Below, piece by piece: positions 1 to 9,302 of a stretch of 64,000 nucleotides of DNA. The notes beneath the pieces are model-generated. The model saw nothing but the letters and a program-made list of their open reading frames with translations. It did no database searches and had not been told where the DNA came from. A program made the position numbers and the translations under genes. Source of the stretch: an uncultured Christensenellaceae bacterium (lineage in GTDB: Bacteria; Bacillota; Clostridia; Christensenellales; UBA3700); assembly GCA_944381325.1 (NCBI GenBank), contig CALWKS010000001.1, positions 124,001 to 188,000 on the forward strand. The letters are read 5' to 3'. How positions within the stretch are numbered: the first letter of the stretch is position 1; the number at the start of each line of letters is the position of its first letter.

Positions 1-444
1 AAAATGAGAATAAAAGAAGGCGAAGCTATGAAAGCAGACGTCCTTCTGAAGACTGCAGAAGTTGAAAAACTCGTGGCAGAGATAGAGAGACTCGCGCCGG
101 GAATGACAGCCGTTCACCGTGAAAAAGTGCGTGAAAGAGTGCAGGAATATCTTGCTGGCGTAGCTGTCGATGAAGAAAAGTTTATCAACGAGATGGCTTT
201 CTATGCGGACAAAGTCGCCGTTGACGAAGAGCTTACCCGTCTCAGGAGTCATATTTCTCATCTGCGCGCAATAGTCGAAAAGGGCGGCGCGATCGGCAAG
301 CAGCTTGATTTCGTCGTTCAGGAGATGAACAGAGAAGCCAACACTACGGGCAGCAAATGCTGCGATATAAACGTTGCAAATCTGGTCGTTGCGCTCAAGA
401 GCGAGATCGAAAAGATACGCGAACAGATTCAGAATATCGAATAA
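1..444 (+). CDS. yicC: YicC-family endoribonuclease, C-terminal part (cut by window edge)
   Basis: The last 147 or so codons of a YicC/YloC-family protein. The reading frame is open to base 1, so the start lies outside the window; full-length members are about 290 residues. The visible part is the helical C-terminal domain with the family pattern of Glu/Lys-rich helices, an LRSHISHLR-type helix, the GKQLDFVVQEMNREANT segment and a terminal KSEIEKIREQIQNIE helix. YicC members are stress-related RNases in E. coli. Its position directly before gmk and rpoZ is the conserved Bacillota order (yloC-gmk-yloH), which makes the assignment firm although half the protein is missing. Confidence 0.9.
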   Translation, partial: KMRIKEGEAMKADVLLKTAEVEKLVAEIERLAPGMTAVHREKVRERVQEYLAGVAVDEEKFINEMAFYADKVAVDEELTRLRSHISHLRAIVEKGGAIGKQLDFVVQEMNREANTTGSKCCDINVANLVVALKSEIEKIREQIQNIE

Positions 445-480
445 GACGAATAAAATTTACTCTTTGAGGATAACAAATAT

Positions 481-1107
481 ATGGAAAAAATCAACGTACA
501 GAAAGGTCAGCTCATTGTTGTTTCCGGTCCGTCCGGAGCAGGTAAAGGAACGGTACTCGCGCAGGCGTTTGAAAAATATCCCAATCTGCGTTATTCCGTA
601 TCCGTTACGACAAGAGCACCCAGAGAAAAAGAGGTTGACGGCGTCGATTATTATTTCAAGAATATCGACGAGTACATGAAGATGCTTCACGACAACGAGT
701 TTCTCGAGCATCAGTGCGTGTACGGCAACTATTACGGCACTCCCAGAAAAAAAGTCGAAGAAATGCTTGAAAACGGCTTTGACGTCGTGCTTGAAATAGA
801 CGTCAAGGGCGCGCTTGAGATCAAGAGCAGGTTTTCTGAAGCGGTTATGATCTTCATAACTCCCAGCGAAAAGGCAACCATTGAGGAAAGACTCAAAAAG
901 CGTTCTACAGAAAAGGAAGAAGAGCTTATGGTCCGTATCGGCTCGGCTCTCGACGAACTCAAACAGGCAGAAAAGTACGATTACATTGTGGTCAACGAGG
1001 ACGCTGAAAAGAGCGCTGAAGACATTGCGGCAATTATCCGCGCTGAAAAATGCAGCACGGCTAAAAATAAAACGTTTCTGAACAAACTTATCTACGGAGG
1101 TAACTGA
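481..1107 (+). CDS. gmk: Guanylate kinase
   Basis: Phosphorylates GMP to GDP with ATP in the cytoplasm. The 208-residue length is normal for the family. The P-loop is GPSGAGKG (residues 16-23), followed by the GMP-binding SVTTRAPR motif near residue 42 and the EVDGVDYYF segment. The C-terminal lid region is rich in Lys/Glu (KKRSTEKEEE), as expected. It lies 36 bp after yicC and 3 bp before rpoZ, in the same operon. Nothing unusual. Confidence 0.97.
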   Translation: MEKINVQKGQLIVVSGPSGAGKGTVLAQAFEKYPNLRYSVSVTTRAPREKEVDGVDYYFKNIDEYMKMLHDNEFLEHQCVYGNYYGTPRKKVEEMLENGFDVVLEIDVKGALEIKSRFSEAVMIFITPSEKATIEERLKKRSTEKEEELMVRIGSALDELKQAEKYDYIVVNEDAEKSAEDIAAIIRAEKCSTAKNKTFLNKLIYGGN

Positions 1108-1110
1108 TAT

Positions 1111-1311
1111 ATGATGATTGATCCACCTATTGACAAGCTCATCAAAAAAGCTGAATGCAGATACGCCCTTGTATGCGGCGTTGCAAAGAGAGCGCGTCAG
1201 CTTGACACGCAGTATCCCGAGCTTCTCGAAGAATCGGGCATGAAGTCGCTCAGCTATGCGGCTAAAGAAGTTTACGAGGGTAAAATCGTAATCAAGAGGG
1301 ATAACCAGTAA
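1111..1311 (+). CDS. rpoZ: RNA polymerase omega subunit
   Basis: A 66-residue protein with the omega pattern: PPIDKLIKKAECRYALVCGV followed by AKRARQL, and the C-terminal KSLSYAAKEVYEGKI motif. Omega chaperones beta-prime during polymerase assembly. It starts 3 bp after gmk (GGAGG is visible just upstream) and ends 3 bp before coaBC. gmk-rpoZ coupling is universal in Bacillota. Confidence 0.93.
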   Translation: MMIDPPIDKLIKKAECRYALVCGVAKRARQLDTQYPELLEESGMKSLSYAAKEVYEGKIVIKRDNQ

Positions 1312-1314
1312 TTT

Positions 1315-2499
1315 ATGTTGGAGAGTAAAAACGTACTTGTGGCGGTAACGGGCGGCATTGCCTGTTACAAGGCGTGCGGACTCGTATCCGCACTCAGGAA
1401 GGCGGGTGCTTGCGTAAACGTCGTCATGACTGCGCACGCATGTGAATTCGTTGCGCCGCTTACGTTTGAAACTCTCTCCAATAATCCCGTTGCCTGCGAT
1501 ATGTTCGCCCCAAAAGAGCATTGGGAGGTAGAACACATATCTCTGGCAAAGAAGGCTGATCTTGTGATAATCGCGCCCGCTACCGCCAACGTTATAGACA
1601 AACTCGCGGCAGGCATTGCGGACGATATGCTGACAACGACGCTGCTTGCTACCAAAGCGCACGTGCTTGTCTGCCCTGCGATGAACACCGCCATGTATGC
1701 AAACGAAGCGGTGCAGAAAGCTATAGAAACGCTGAAAAATCGCGGATACGAATTCTTAGAGCCCGCTACCGGACTGCTTGCGTGCGGAGACGTCGGCAAG
1801 GGCAGAATGAGCGAGCCTGAAGACATATTCGCGCGTGCTCTCGATATCCTTATGCCCAAGCGAGACTACGTCAGCAAGACGGTGATGGTTACCGCAGGCG
1901 CTACGAGAGAGGATATAGACGGGGTGCGTTTCATATCCAACTACAGCAGCGGAAAAATGGGCATCGAGATCGCAAAAGCTGTCAAGAACAGAGGCGGCAA
2001 AGTTGTTCTCGTCGCAGGTTTCGTTTCGGCTCAGATACCCAAGTACATTGACAAAGTCGTAAGCGTAAAAAGCACTCAGGATATGTATGACGCAGTTATG
2101 TCAGAACTTGAAGAATGCGACTATGTTGTCAAGGCGGCAGCTCCCGCGGATTATAAAGTCGAAAAAGTCGCCGACGACAAAATCAAGGATAAGGACGTTA
2201 CGCTGAAATTGGTCAAAAATCCCGATATAGCCAAAGCCGTCGGGGAAAGAAAGGGAAAGCGCAAACTGGTTGTTTTCTGCGCAGAAAAGCGTGAGCTTAT
2301 CGAGCGCGCAAAGGGCAAACTCGAATCCAAAAACGCCGACATGGTCGTTGCCAACGACGTTACGAAAGAAGGCGCCGGGTTTGACGTCGATACCAATATC
2401 GCAACCGTTATATTGAGAAACGGCAAGGTAATAGATCTTGAGCTTATGACCAAAGCCGCGCTTGCCGACATAATACTTGACGAGCTGATTGCTTTATGA
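1315..2499 (+). CDS. coaBC: Bifunctional phosphopantothenoylcysteine decarboxylase / phosphopantothenate-cysteine ligase
   Basis: Two consecutive steps of coenzyme A synthesis: CTP-dependent coupling of cysteine to 4'-phosphopantothenate (CoaB), then FMN-dependent decarboxylation (CoaC). The 394-residue protein has the N-terminal flavoprotein domain (GGIACYKACGL near residue 14, PATANVIDKLAAGIADD, and the substrate clamp PAMNTAMY). The CoaB domain starts near residue 188 with VMVTAGATREDIDGVRFISN followed by YSSGKMG, and continues with KAAAPADY and LVKNPDIA. Its stop overlaps the priA start by 4 bp (ATGA), indicating translational coupling. Confidence 0.97.
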   Translation: MLESKNVLVAVTGGIACYKACGLVSALRKAGACVNVVMTAHACEFVAPLTFETLSNNPVACDMFAPKEHWEVEHISLAKKADLVIIAPATANVIDKLAAGIADDMLTTTLLATKAHVLVCPAMNTAMYANEAVQKAIETLKNRGYEFLEPATGLLACGDVGKGRMSEPEDIFARALDILMPKRDYVSKTVMVTAGATREDIDGVRFISNYSSGKMGIEIAKAVKNRGGKVVLVAGFVSAQIPKYIDKVVSVKSTQDMYDAVMSELEECDYVVKAAAPADYKVEKVADDKIKDKDVTLKLVKNPDIAKAVGERKGKRKLVVFCAEKRELIERAKGKLESKNADMVVANDVTKEGAGFDVDTNIATVILRNGKVIDLELMTKAALADIILDELIAL

Positions 2500-4697
2500 T
2501 TTGCAAGGTAATAGTCGATATAAGCAACGGCGAGGTCGACAGAATTTTCGATTATGTCGTTCCCGACGGGCTTGAGGTCAATAAAGGCGACAGAGTTTTA
2601 GTTCCCTTCGGCAATAAAAAGTTGGAGGGTTTTTGCATTGATACGGCTGATAAAAGCGATTACGACGAAGGAAAGCTTAAGCAGATTATATCCAGACTCG
2701 ACGAATTTTCCTGCATAAGCGAAGAAATGCTTGCGCTTATGCGTTTTATGAAAGAGAAGTTCTATCTGCGCTACATAGACTGCCTGAGACTTTTTATCCC
2801 CGGGCAGATGAGAGGCGGCAGAGTCAGAGAACTCAAAAGACTGTATATAGAGCTTTCTCCCGAGTTTTCGGACGAAGAAAGAAAAAAGATGATTCCTGCG
2901 CGTGCGCGCAGACAGCTTGAACTTGTTGAAAAGCTCAAAGAGGGCGGCGAGTACCTCAGTGTCGTAACCGAGGAATTCGGGGCGGCAACGGTGAACGCTC
3001 TCGTTGAAAAAGGAATAATAAACAAGACGGACAAACCCGTCTACCGCAAACCTTACGACGCCTTGAACTGTGAAGAAAACAAGGTGAAGCTGACAGCGTC
3101 TCAGCAGAACGCCGTGGATAAGATTCTCGGCGGAGACAAGACGGTATCCCTTCTTTACGGCGTAACGGGCAGCGGCAAGACAGAAGTATATATGAACGCG
3201 ATAGAGCGCGTTCTCGCTCAGGGCAAGACGGCGATTATGCTTGTGCCCGAGATATCGCTGACGCCTCAGATGCTTCGCAATTTCAGGGCGAGATTCTCAA
3301 GCGGCGTGGCAATGCTTCACAGCGGACTCAGTCAAGGCGAAAGATACGACGAATGGAAAAGGCTTCTCACGGGTGAAGCGCGCATCGTCGTAGGCGCGAG
3401 AAGCGCCGTGTTCGCTCCGCTTAAAAACGTCGGACTTATAGTTATCGACGAAGAGCACGACGCAAGCTATTCGAGTGAGTCGAATCCCAGATACAACACC
3501 TGCGACATCGCACGATTCCGCGCAGAGTACAACGGCGGAAAGCTGGTGCTGGGCAGCGCGACCCCTTCGATCGAAAGTTTTCTGCTTGCACAGAAAGGCG
3601 AATACGCGCTTGTAAGTTTGCCTGAGAGAATAAGCAGACACGGTATGCCGCGCATAGAAATAGAGAATATGTCTCAGGAGCTTATTTGCGGCAACAACGG
3701 CATATTTTCCAGAAGGCTTGAAGCAGAACTGAGAAAGACGGTTGAAAGCGGCAATCAGGCGATTTTGTTCCTCAACCGCCGCGGACACAGCTCTTTTGCG
3801 ATGTGCCGCAAATGCGGATATATAGCGAAATGCGAGGACTGCGACGTTACGCTGACTTACCATTCGGTCGACAATATGCTGAAATGCCATTACTGCGGCA
3901 AGAGATATAAAATGCTTACCCAGTGTCCTGAATGCGGCAGTAAAGAGATAAGATACGGCAAGGTGGGCACTCAGCGCGTAGTGCAGGAACTCGAAAAGAT
4001 GTTCCCAGGCGTGGGCATTCTCAGAATGGATAACGAGACCACGACCAAGAAATCCGCATATCTTGACATATTGGGCGCGTTTAAGGCAAAGGAAGCTCAG
4101 ATCCTCGTAGGCACGCAGATGATAGCTAAAGGGCACGACTTCCCGGACGTAACGCTTGTTGGCATACTGGACGCGGATATGAGCCTTTATTTCAGCGATT
4201 ACAGAAGCGCTGAGCGCACCTTCCAGCTTGTAACTCAGGTTGCGGGAAGAGCGGGAAGAAGCGACAAGGAAGGGCTTGTGATACTTCAGACTTATTCGCC
4301 GTCGCATTACGTTTACAGATTTGCCAAGAACTACGATTACCTCGGCTTTTTCGGCAAAGAAAACAATGCGAGAGAGGTAACGGGGTTTCCTCCTTATTCC
4401 ACGATACTGCGCGTGCTGATGACGGGAGAGGACGACGAAGCGGTCAAAACCTGCGCAAAAAATATGTTCGTGGACGTAAGAGCTTACGAACTTGAAAACA
4501 AACACGAATTTCTCTTCCTTCAGGCGATGCGCTCGCCTGTCGCAAGGATAGAGAAAAATTACCGCTATCAGATACTGATGCGGATAAAGAGAGAATACGA
4601 AGCAGAGGTAACGCGGGAGATCTACCGCATTATCGACCAGAATAAAACAAGGGGAGTGAGCGTCTTCGCGCAGATAAATCCCCAGAGTATGAGTTGA
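2496..4697 (+). CDS. priA: Primosomal protein N' (replication restart helicase PriA)
   Basis: A DEAH-type 3'-5' helicase that recognises stalled forks and reloads the replisome. The 733-residue length is normal. An N-terminal 3'BD domain precedes the Walker A GVTGSGKTE (from about residue 222), Walker B DEEH (about 318-321) and the SATPS motif. The zinc-binding insertion carries eight cysteines in CxxC pairs (CRKC, CEDC, CHYC, CPEC; about residues 436-485). The C-terminal helicase motifs VGTQMIAKGHDFPDV and QVAGRAGR are intact. Translationally coupled to coaBC; def follows 9 bp later. Confidence 0.98.
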   Translation: MICKVIVDISNGEVDRIFDYVVPDGLEVNKGDRVLVPFGNKKLEGFCIDTADKSDYDEGKLKQIISRLDEFSCISEEMLALMRFMKEKFYLRYIDCLRLFIPGQMRGGRVRELKRLYIELSPEFSDEERKKMIPARARRQLELVEKLKEGGEYLSVVTEEFGAATVNALVEKGIINKTDKPVYRKPYDALNCEENKVKLTASQQNAVDKILGGDKTVSLLYGVTGSGKTEVYMNAIERVLAQGKTAIMLVPEISLTPQMLRNFRARFSSGVAMLHSGLSQGERYDEWKRLLTGEARIVVGARSAVFAPLKNVGLIVIDEEHDASYSSESNPRYNTCDIARFRAEYNGGKLVLGSATPSIESFLLAQKGEYALVSLPERISRHGMPRIEIENMSQELICGNNGIFSRRLEAELRKTVESGNQAILFLNRRGHSSFAMCRKCGYIAKCEDCDVTLTYHSVDNMLKCHYCGKRYKMLTQCPECGSKEIRYGKVGTQRVVQELEKMFPGVGILRMDNETTTKKSAYLDILGAFKAKEAQILVGTQMIAKGHDFPDVTLVGILDADMSLYFSDYRSAERTFQLVTQVAGRAGRSDKEGLVILQTYSPSHYVYRFAKNYDYLGFFGKENNAREVTGFPPYSTILRVLMTGEDDEAVKTCAKNMFVDVRAYELENKHEFLFLQAMRSPVARIEKNYRYQILMRIKREYEAEVTREIYRIIDQNKTRGVSVFAQINPQSMS

Positions 4698-4706
4698 GGT
4701 GAAAAT

Positions 4707-5150
4707 ATGGCACTCAGAGACATTGTAAAAGACGGCAATCCCGTTCTCAGAAAAAAGAGCAGAGAGGTTGAGGTTTTTGACGATAAACTCGGCAAACTTC
4801 TCGACGATATGCACGAAACCATGATCGCGGCTGACGGTTGCGGACTTGCAGCTCCCCAGGTCGGGCTTCTCAAGCGCGTTGCCGTTGTAGAGACTGAAGA
4901 CGGATATTTTGAATTCGTCAATCCCGTCATAGTATCTCAGTCGGGCAGACAGCAGGGACCTGAAGGTTGTCTCAGCGTTCCCGGAAGAAGCGAAGAGGTC
5001 GTGCGCCCCAACAAAATTACCGTGATTTTCCAGGACAGAAAGGGAAATAAACTCAAAGGCACGTTCGAAGGTTTTCTTGCGCGCGCTTGTTGCCATGAAT
5101 TCGACCATCTTGACGGAATTCTTTATTACGATAAGGCGGTGAAGGAATGA
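4707..5150 (+). CDS. def: Peptide deformylase
   Basis: Removes the formyl group from the N-terminal Met of new proteins. The 147-residue protein has all three motifs: GLAAPQVG (46-53), EGCLSVPG (86-93, metal ligand Cys88) and HEFDH (130-134, metal ligands His130 and His134, catalytic Glu131). The residue before HEFDH is Cys rather than the Gln of E. coli, a CHE form I recall from clostridial enzymes. A GAGGTG Shine-Dalgarno lies upstream. The fmt start overlaps the stop (ATGA), which pairs formylation and deformylation in one translational unit. Confidence 0.97.
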   Translation: MALRDIVKDGNPVLRKKSREVEVFDDKLGKLLDDMHETMIAADGCGLAAPQVGLLKRVAVVETEDGYFEFVNPVIVSQSGRQQGPEGCLSVPGRSEEVVRPNKITVIFQDRKGNKLKGTFEGFLARACCHEFDHLDGILYYDKAVKE

Positions 5151-6091
5151 AGATAATTTTTATGGGTACGCCCGATTTTGCCGTGCCCGCGCTTGAATCT
5201 ATAGTCAGAGCGGGAAACGAGGTCGTCGGCGTCGTTACTCAGCCTGACAGAGCGAGAAACCGCGGCGTAGTGTCTTTTTGCCCCGTGAAGCAGAAGGCGA
5301 CGGAACTCGGACTCAGAGTTTTTCAGTACGAAAAGGTAAGAGTTGAAGGCTATGAAGATCTCCGTGCGCTTAATGCCGACGTTATGGTAACATGCGCTTA
5401 CGGTCAGATCCTCGATCAGAAACTTCTCGATATGACGCCTTACGGCGTGCTCAACGTGCACGCTTCGCTGCTTCCGAAGTACAGAGGATCTTCTCCTATA
5501 CAGTGGGCAGTGATAAACGGTGAAAAAGTTACGGGCATAACCATAATGAAGACGGCTCTCGGCGTTGATACGGGAGATATTCTTCTTCAGAGAGAGATGG
5601 AAATATTGCCTGAAGAAACGGCGGGAGAACTCTTTGACAGACTGGCTGTAAAAGGCGGTGAAGCGATCGTCGAAGCGCTCAGACTCGTAGAGGAAGGAAA
5701 AGCTCGCTTCACGCCTCAGAACGAAGATGAAGCGACATGGTATCCGATGTTTAAAAAAGACAGCGGAAAACTCGATTTTTCCAAGTCTCCCGAAGAGCTT
5801 GTAAATTTTATCCGCGGCACAAATCCGTGGCCGTCTGCATTCTGCAAACTGGACGGAAAGATATTCAAAATCTGGAAGGCGAGAAAGCTCAGAGAAGACG
5901 AGCCTTGCAACCGCAGATTTTATATGCAGGGAGAAATGGCTGAGTTTTTCGGCAAGCTCTGCATTGCGTGCGCAAACTCTCAATTCCTTGTTCTCGAAGA
6001 GGTTCAGCTCGAAGGCGGAAAGCGTATGAGCGCACAGGATTTTATGCGCGGACATTCTGAATTAAACGGAGTACAACTCACAAATGAGTGA
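5147..6091 (+). CDS. fmt: Methionyl-tRNA formyltransferase
   Basis: Formylates initiator Met-tRNA with 10-formyl-THF. The 314-residue protein starts MKIIFMGTPDFAVPAL. The active-site segment NVHASLLPKYRGSSPIQWA carries the catalytic Asn and His, and GVDTGDIL carries the catalytic Asp. The C-terminal OB-like tRNA-binding domain (GKLCIACA, then EVQLEGGKRMSAQDFMRG) is complete. It overlaps def upstream and rsmB downstream. Confidence 0.97.
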   Translation: MKIIFMGTPDFAVPALESIVRAGNEVVGVVTQPDRARNRGVVSFCPVKQKATELGLRVFQYEKVRVEGYEDLRALNADVMVTCAYGQILDQKLLDMTPYGVLNVHASLLPKYRGSSPIQWAVINGEKVTGITIMKTALGVDTGDILLQREMEILPEETAGELFDRLAVKGGEAIVEALRLVEEGKARFTPQNEDEATWYPMFKKDSGKLDFSKSPEELVNFIRGTNPWPSAFCKLDGKIFKIWKARKLREDEPCNRRFYMQGEMAEFFGKLCIACANSQFLVLEEVQLEGGKRMSAQDFMRGHSELNGVQLTNE

Positions 6092-7322
6092 TTTAAAGGT
6101 TTGTTACAACATACTGTCGCAGGTCTATAAACAGCAGGCTTACGGCTCAATATCTCTTACGAACAAACTTAACGAGGCAAAAAACCGCGATTTTGTAACG
6201 CGGCTTGTCTACGGTGTGCTCCGCAATGACGTAAAATACGATTATTACATATCGAAAATGGCGGCAAAAAAGCCGCAGAACAGCGCGATCATCCTTCTGA
6301 AAATAGGAATGTACTGCATCGAAGAAATGGACAGTATGCCTGATTACGCTGCTGTAAACAATACCGTTGAGCTTACCAAAGAAATAGGCAAACAAGGCTC
6401 TTCGGGATTTATAAACGGCGTTCTGAAGGCGTTCTGTCGTCAGAAACCCGCTTTGCCGTCTGACGAGGTTCAGAAACTTTCAGTCGAGGCTTCTGTTCCT
6501 CTTTGGATAGTCAGACAGTACATAAAGCAGTTCGGCATTGAAAACACGCGCAGATTTCTCACTTGTCAGCCTCTCGAACTGGAACACGCGCGCGTCAATT
6601 TAAAGAAAACAGAGGTTGAGGCGGTAAAACAAAGGCTTACGAATCTCGGCGTCGAATATATGACCGACGAAGAAAACAAGGATTGCCTTTTTGTCCGCAA
6701 CGGTCAGAAAATAAGACCTCTTTTCGATGCGGGGCTGATCACGTTTCAGTCTCTTACGTCGGTAAGATGTTGCAGGACAGCGGCTGTAAAAGACGGAGAC
6801 GAAGTGCTTGATATGTGCGCCGCTCCCGGCGGTAAAAGCGTATATTTTGCAGGCGTCGGAGAAAACGTAAAAGTTCTCAGCACGGATATATATCATCACA
6901 GACTGGAGCTTATACAGCAATACGCGCGTCGTATGGGCGTAAAACTCGAAGTCAGACTGATGGATGCAACTCAATGCAACAAAGCGCTTTTCAATTCTTT
7001 TGACGTCGTGCTTTGCGACGTGCCTTGCAGCAATCTCGGCGTTGCGGCGAAGAAACCCGACGTATATCTTTTCAAGGATAAGGACCGCATTTTCTGCATA
7101 ACTCAGACTCAGGCGAAAATTCTTGAAAACGGCGCAAAATACGTCAAAGAAGGCGGCACTTTGGTGTATTCGACCTGCACATTGCTTAAAGAAGAAAACG
7201 AAGATATAATAAAGAAATTCCTCAAGCAGAATAAACAGTTCAGCTTGGAAGATCAGAAGACTTATCTTCCTGACGACAAGGGCTCTGACGGATTTTTCGT
7301 CGCAAAGATGAGGAGGTTGTGA
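6084..7322 (+). CDS. rsmB: 16S rRNA m5C967 methyltransferase
   Basis: A SAM-dependent methyltransferase of the Sun/RsmB family. The 412-residue protein has an N-terminal NusB-like RNA-binding domain (about 1-130) and a Rossmann methyltransferase domain with the SAM motif LDMCAAPGGKS near residue 247. The two catalytic-cysteine motifs DVPCSNLG and YSTCTL are both present. It overlaps fmt by 8 bp, and its TGA lies within the rlmN start region. Confidence 0.95.
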   Translation: MSDLKVCYNILSQVYKQQAYGSISLTNKLNEAKNRDFVTRLVYGVLRNDVKYDYYISKMAAKKPQNSAIILLKIGMYCIEEMDSMPDYAAVNNTVELTKEIGKQGSSGFINGVLKAFCRQKPALPSDEVQKLSVEASVPLWIVRQYIKQFGIENTRRFLTCQPLELEHARVNLKKTEVEAVKQRLTNLGVEYMTDEENKDCLFVRNGQKIRPLFDAGLITFQSLTSVRCCRTAAVKDGDEVLDMCAAPGGKSVYFAGVGENVKVLSTDIYHHRLELIQQYARRMGVKLEVRLMDATQCNKALFNSFDVVLCDVPCSNLGVAAKKPDVYLFKDKDRIFCITQTQAKILENGAKYVKEGGTLVYSTCTLLKEENEDIIKKFLKQNKQFSLEDQKTYLPDDKGSDGFFVAKMRRL

Positions 7323-8368
7323 TGAAACTGCTTTGCGATTTGTCTTATAACGAGCTCAGCGAGCTTCTTAAAGAATACGGTCAGCCTGTCTTCAGAGCGA
7401 AGCAGGTTTTCGGACATATAGTTCACGGCAAAGAACTTGACGAGATGAGCAATATTCCAAAAGACCTGATAAAGAGGCTTAAGGATGACGGCTGGCGCGC
7501 ACTCGGACTCAGCGTGGAACAAAGCTTTAAATCTGCGATAGACGGCACGGTAAAATATCTTTACGCTCTCAGTGACGGCAATATAATAGAAGGCGTGCTT
7601 ATGCGCTATAAATACGGCAACACGCTTTGCGTGTCAACTCAGGTGGGTTGCGCTATGGGGTGCAGATTCTGTGCGTCGACTCTGGGCGGACTGGTGCGCA
7701 ATCTTACCGCGGGAGAAATACTTTCTCAGGTTCTTGTCGTAAACGCTTTGAATGAAGACAAGCAGCACCGCGGCGTTACCAACGTCGTGCTTATGGGAAG
7801 CGGCGAGCCGCTTGATAATTACGACAACGTAACGAAGTTCCTGAATCTGCTATCGGCTGAAGAAGGTCTGAATATATCGAAGCGCAACGTGTCGCTTTCG
7901 ACATGCGGACTTTGCGAAAAAATGATAAGACTTGCAGACGAAGGCTTTACCCCTGTGCTTACGGTGTCTTTGCACGCTCCGTTTGACAATCTTCGCCGCA
8001 GAATTATGCCGATTGCAAATAAATACACTGTTGCGCAGGTTATCGGCGCGGCAAAATATTATTTTGAAAAAACAGGGCGCAGAGTTATCTTCGAGTATTC
8101 TATGATAGAAGGAGAAAACGACACCGAAGAATGTGCAAAAGAGCTTTCAAGGCTGCTTAAAGGTTTTTCGTGTCACGTCAATCTTATACATCTCAATTAC
8201 GTTAAGGAACGCGGACTAAAAGGCTCAGGAGACTCTGCTATTGACAAATTCAGAAAAATTCTGGATAATAACAATATAAGTTGTACTGTGCGCCGCAGTA
8301 TGGGATCTGATATCCAGGGCGCGTGCGGTCAGCTGAGAAGAAAATATATAGAAGACAAAAGCAAATAA
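7322..8368 (+). CDS. rlmN: Dual-specificity 23S rRNA / tRNA adenine C2-methyltransferase (radical SAM)
   Basis: Methylates C2 of A2503 in 23S rRNA and of A37 in some tRNAs. The radical SAM CxxxCxxC cluster motif is CAMGCRFC, preceded by CVSTQVG. Downstream are the MGSGEPLDNYDNV motif and the conserved C-terminal catalytic Cys in GSDIQGACGQL. I chose the ATG at 7322 over the in-frame GTG at 7319 because AGGAGG at 7311-7316 is 5 nt from the ATG but only 2 nt from the GTG. In many Bacillota prpC and prkC follow; here rsgA comes directly after a 46-bp AT-rich gap. Confidence 0.96.
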   Translation: MKLLCDLSYNELSELLKEYGQPVFRAKQVFGHIVHGKELDEMSNIPKDLIKRLKDDGWRALGLSVEQSFKSAIDGTVKYLYALSDGNIIEGVLMRYKYGNTLCVSTQVGCAMGCRFCASTLGGLVRNLTAGEILSQVLVVNALNEDKQHRGVTNVVLMGSGEPLDNYDNVTKFLNLLSAEEGLNISKRNVSLSTCGLCEKMIRLADEGFTPVLTVSLHAPFDNLRRRIMPIANKYTVAQVIGAAKYYFEKTGRRVIFEYSMIEGENDTEECAKELSRLLKGFSCHVNLIHLNYVKERGLKGSGDSAIDKFRKILDNNNISCTVRRSMGSDIQGACGQLRRKYIEDKSK

Positions 8369-8414
8369 TATTATTAATTAATAATTAGTATTAATTAGCA
8401 ACATAAAGTAACAA

Positions 8415-9302
8415 ATGGCAATTGGAACAATAACGCAAGGACAAATCATAAAAGGAGTCGCCGGCAAGTACAGCGTAAAAACACAGGACGGTCGCGTTCT
8501 GCGTTGTTTTGCGCGCGGCAGACTCAGAGAAGGCGAACTTTACGTCGGTGACGAAGTAGAGGTTGAAGTATTTGCCAAAGAATGCGTTATCAAAAACGTA
8601 TTGCCCAGAAAAAGTATGCTTGTAAGGCCGTACGTAAGCAATATCGACGGCATAGTAATTGTTATTTCTCCTTTGCCTAAACCCGATCTGCTTCTTGTGG
8701 ACAAACTTATAATAAGTTGTATTCAGCAAGAAATCGATTGTGTGCTATGCGTGAATAAATGCGATATGCAAGGCGTAGATGAGCTTTATGACGAAGTTAA
8801 AAAAGAATACGGTTCAATCGTTACCGTTTTGCTTGCTAGCGCTGAGGACGGAAGAGGCGTAAAAGAGCTGAAGGACATAATAAGCGGCAGATATTATTGT
8901 CTGGCGGGTCAGTCAGCTGTAGGCAAATCTTCACTGATAAACGCGCTTGTCGGAGACAAGATCATGGAAACAGGCGAACTGGGAGAAAAAAGCGGCAGAG
9001 GAAAGCATACTACGCGTCACGTTGAAATAATCGAGTTTGAGGACGGAACGAAAATTGCAGACACCTGCGGTTTTTCAAGGTTTGAAATACCTTTGTTTGA
9101 TCCGATGTTCCTTGCAGGATATTATATCGATTTTGACAAATACCGTGAAAATTGCAGATTCAGAGGCTGTACGCATACTGTTGAAGAATGTTGCGGAGTA
9201 AAAGAAGCTGTCGAACTGGGAGAGATCCCCAAAGAACGCTACGAAAGATATTTAAAATTATACGAAGAATTCAATCAAAGATGGGAGAAAAGATATGGCT
9301 GA
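8415..9302 (+). CDS. rsgA: Ribosome small subunit maturation GTPase RsgA (YloQ)
   Basis: A circularly permuted GTPase that checks late 30S assembly. An N-terminal OB-fold is followed by the permuted G motifs: G4 NKCD comes first, then G1 GQSAVGKSS and G3 DTCGF. The C-terminal zinc-binding segment is CRFRGCTHTVEECCG. 295 residues is the normal length. No Shine-Dalgarno sequence is visible before the ATG (upstream is AACATAAAGTAACAA), so initiation may be unusual or weak. The last 8 bp overlap rpe. Confidence 0.96.
   Translation: MAIGTITQGQIIKGVAGKYSVKTQDGRVLRCFARGRLREGELYVGDEVEVEVFAKECVIKNVLPRKSMLVRPYVSNIDGIVIVISPLPKPDLLLVDKLIISCIQQEIDCVLCVNKCDMQGVDELYDEVKKEYGSIVTVLLASAEDGRGVKELKDIISGRYYCLAGQSAVGKSSLINALVGDKIMETGELGEKSGRGKHTTRHVEIIEFEDGTKIADTCGFSRFEIPLFDPMFLAGYYIDFDKYRENCRFRGCTHTVEECCGVKEAVELGEIPKERYERYLKLYEEFNQRWEKRYG

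Noticed and set aside
457-1662. A 401-codon minus-strand frame opposite gmk-rpoZ-coaBC
   Set aside because: Antisense shadow of three well-supported genes; low-complexity, Cys/Phe/His-rich translation and no ribosome binding site.
3297-5108. A 603-codon minus-strand frame opposite priA and def
   Set aside because: Mirror of the codon bias of priA; no recognisable domain, and priA and def are certain.
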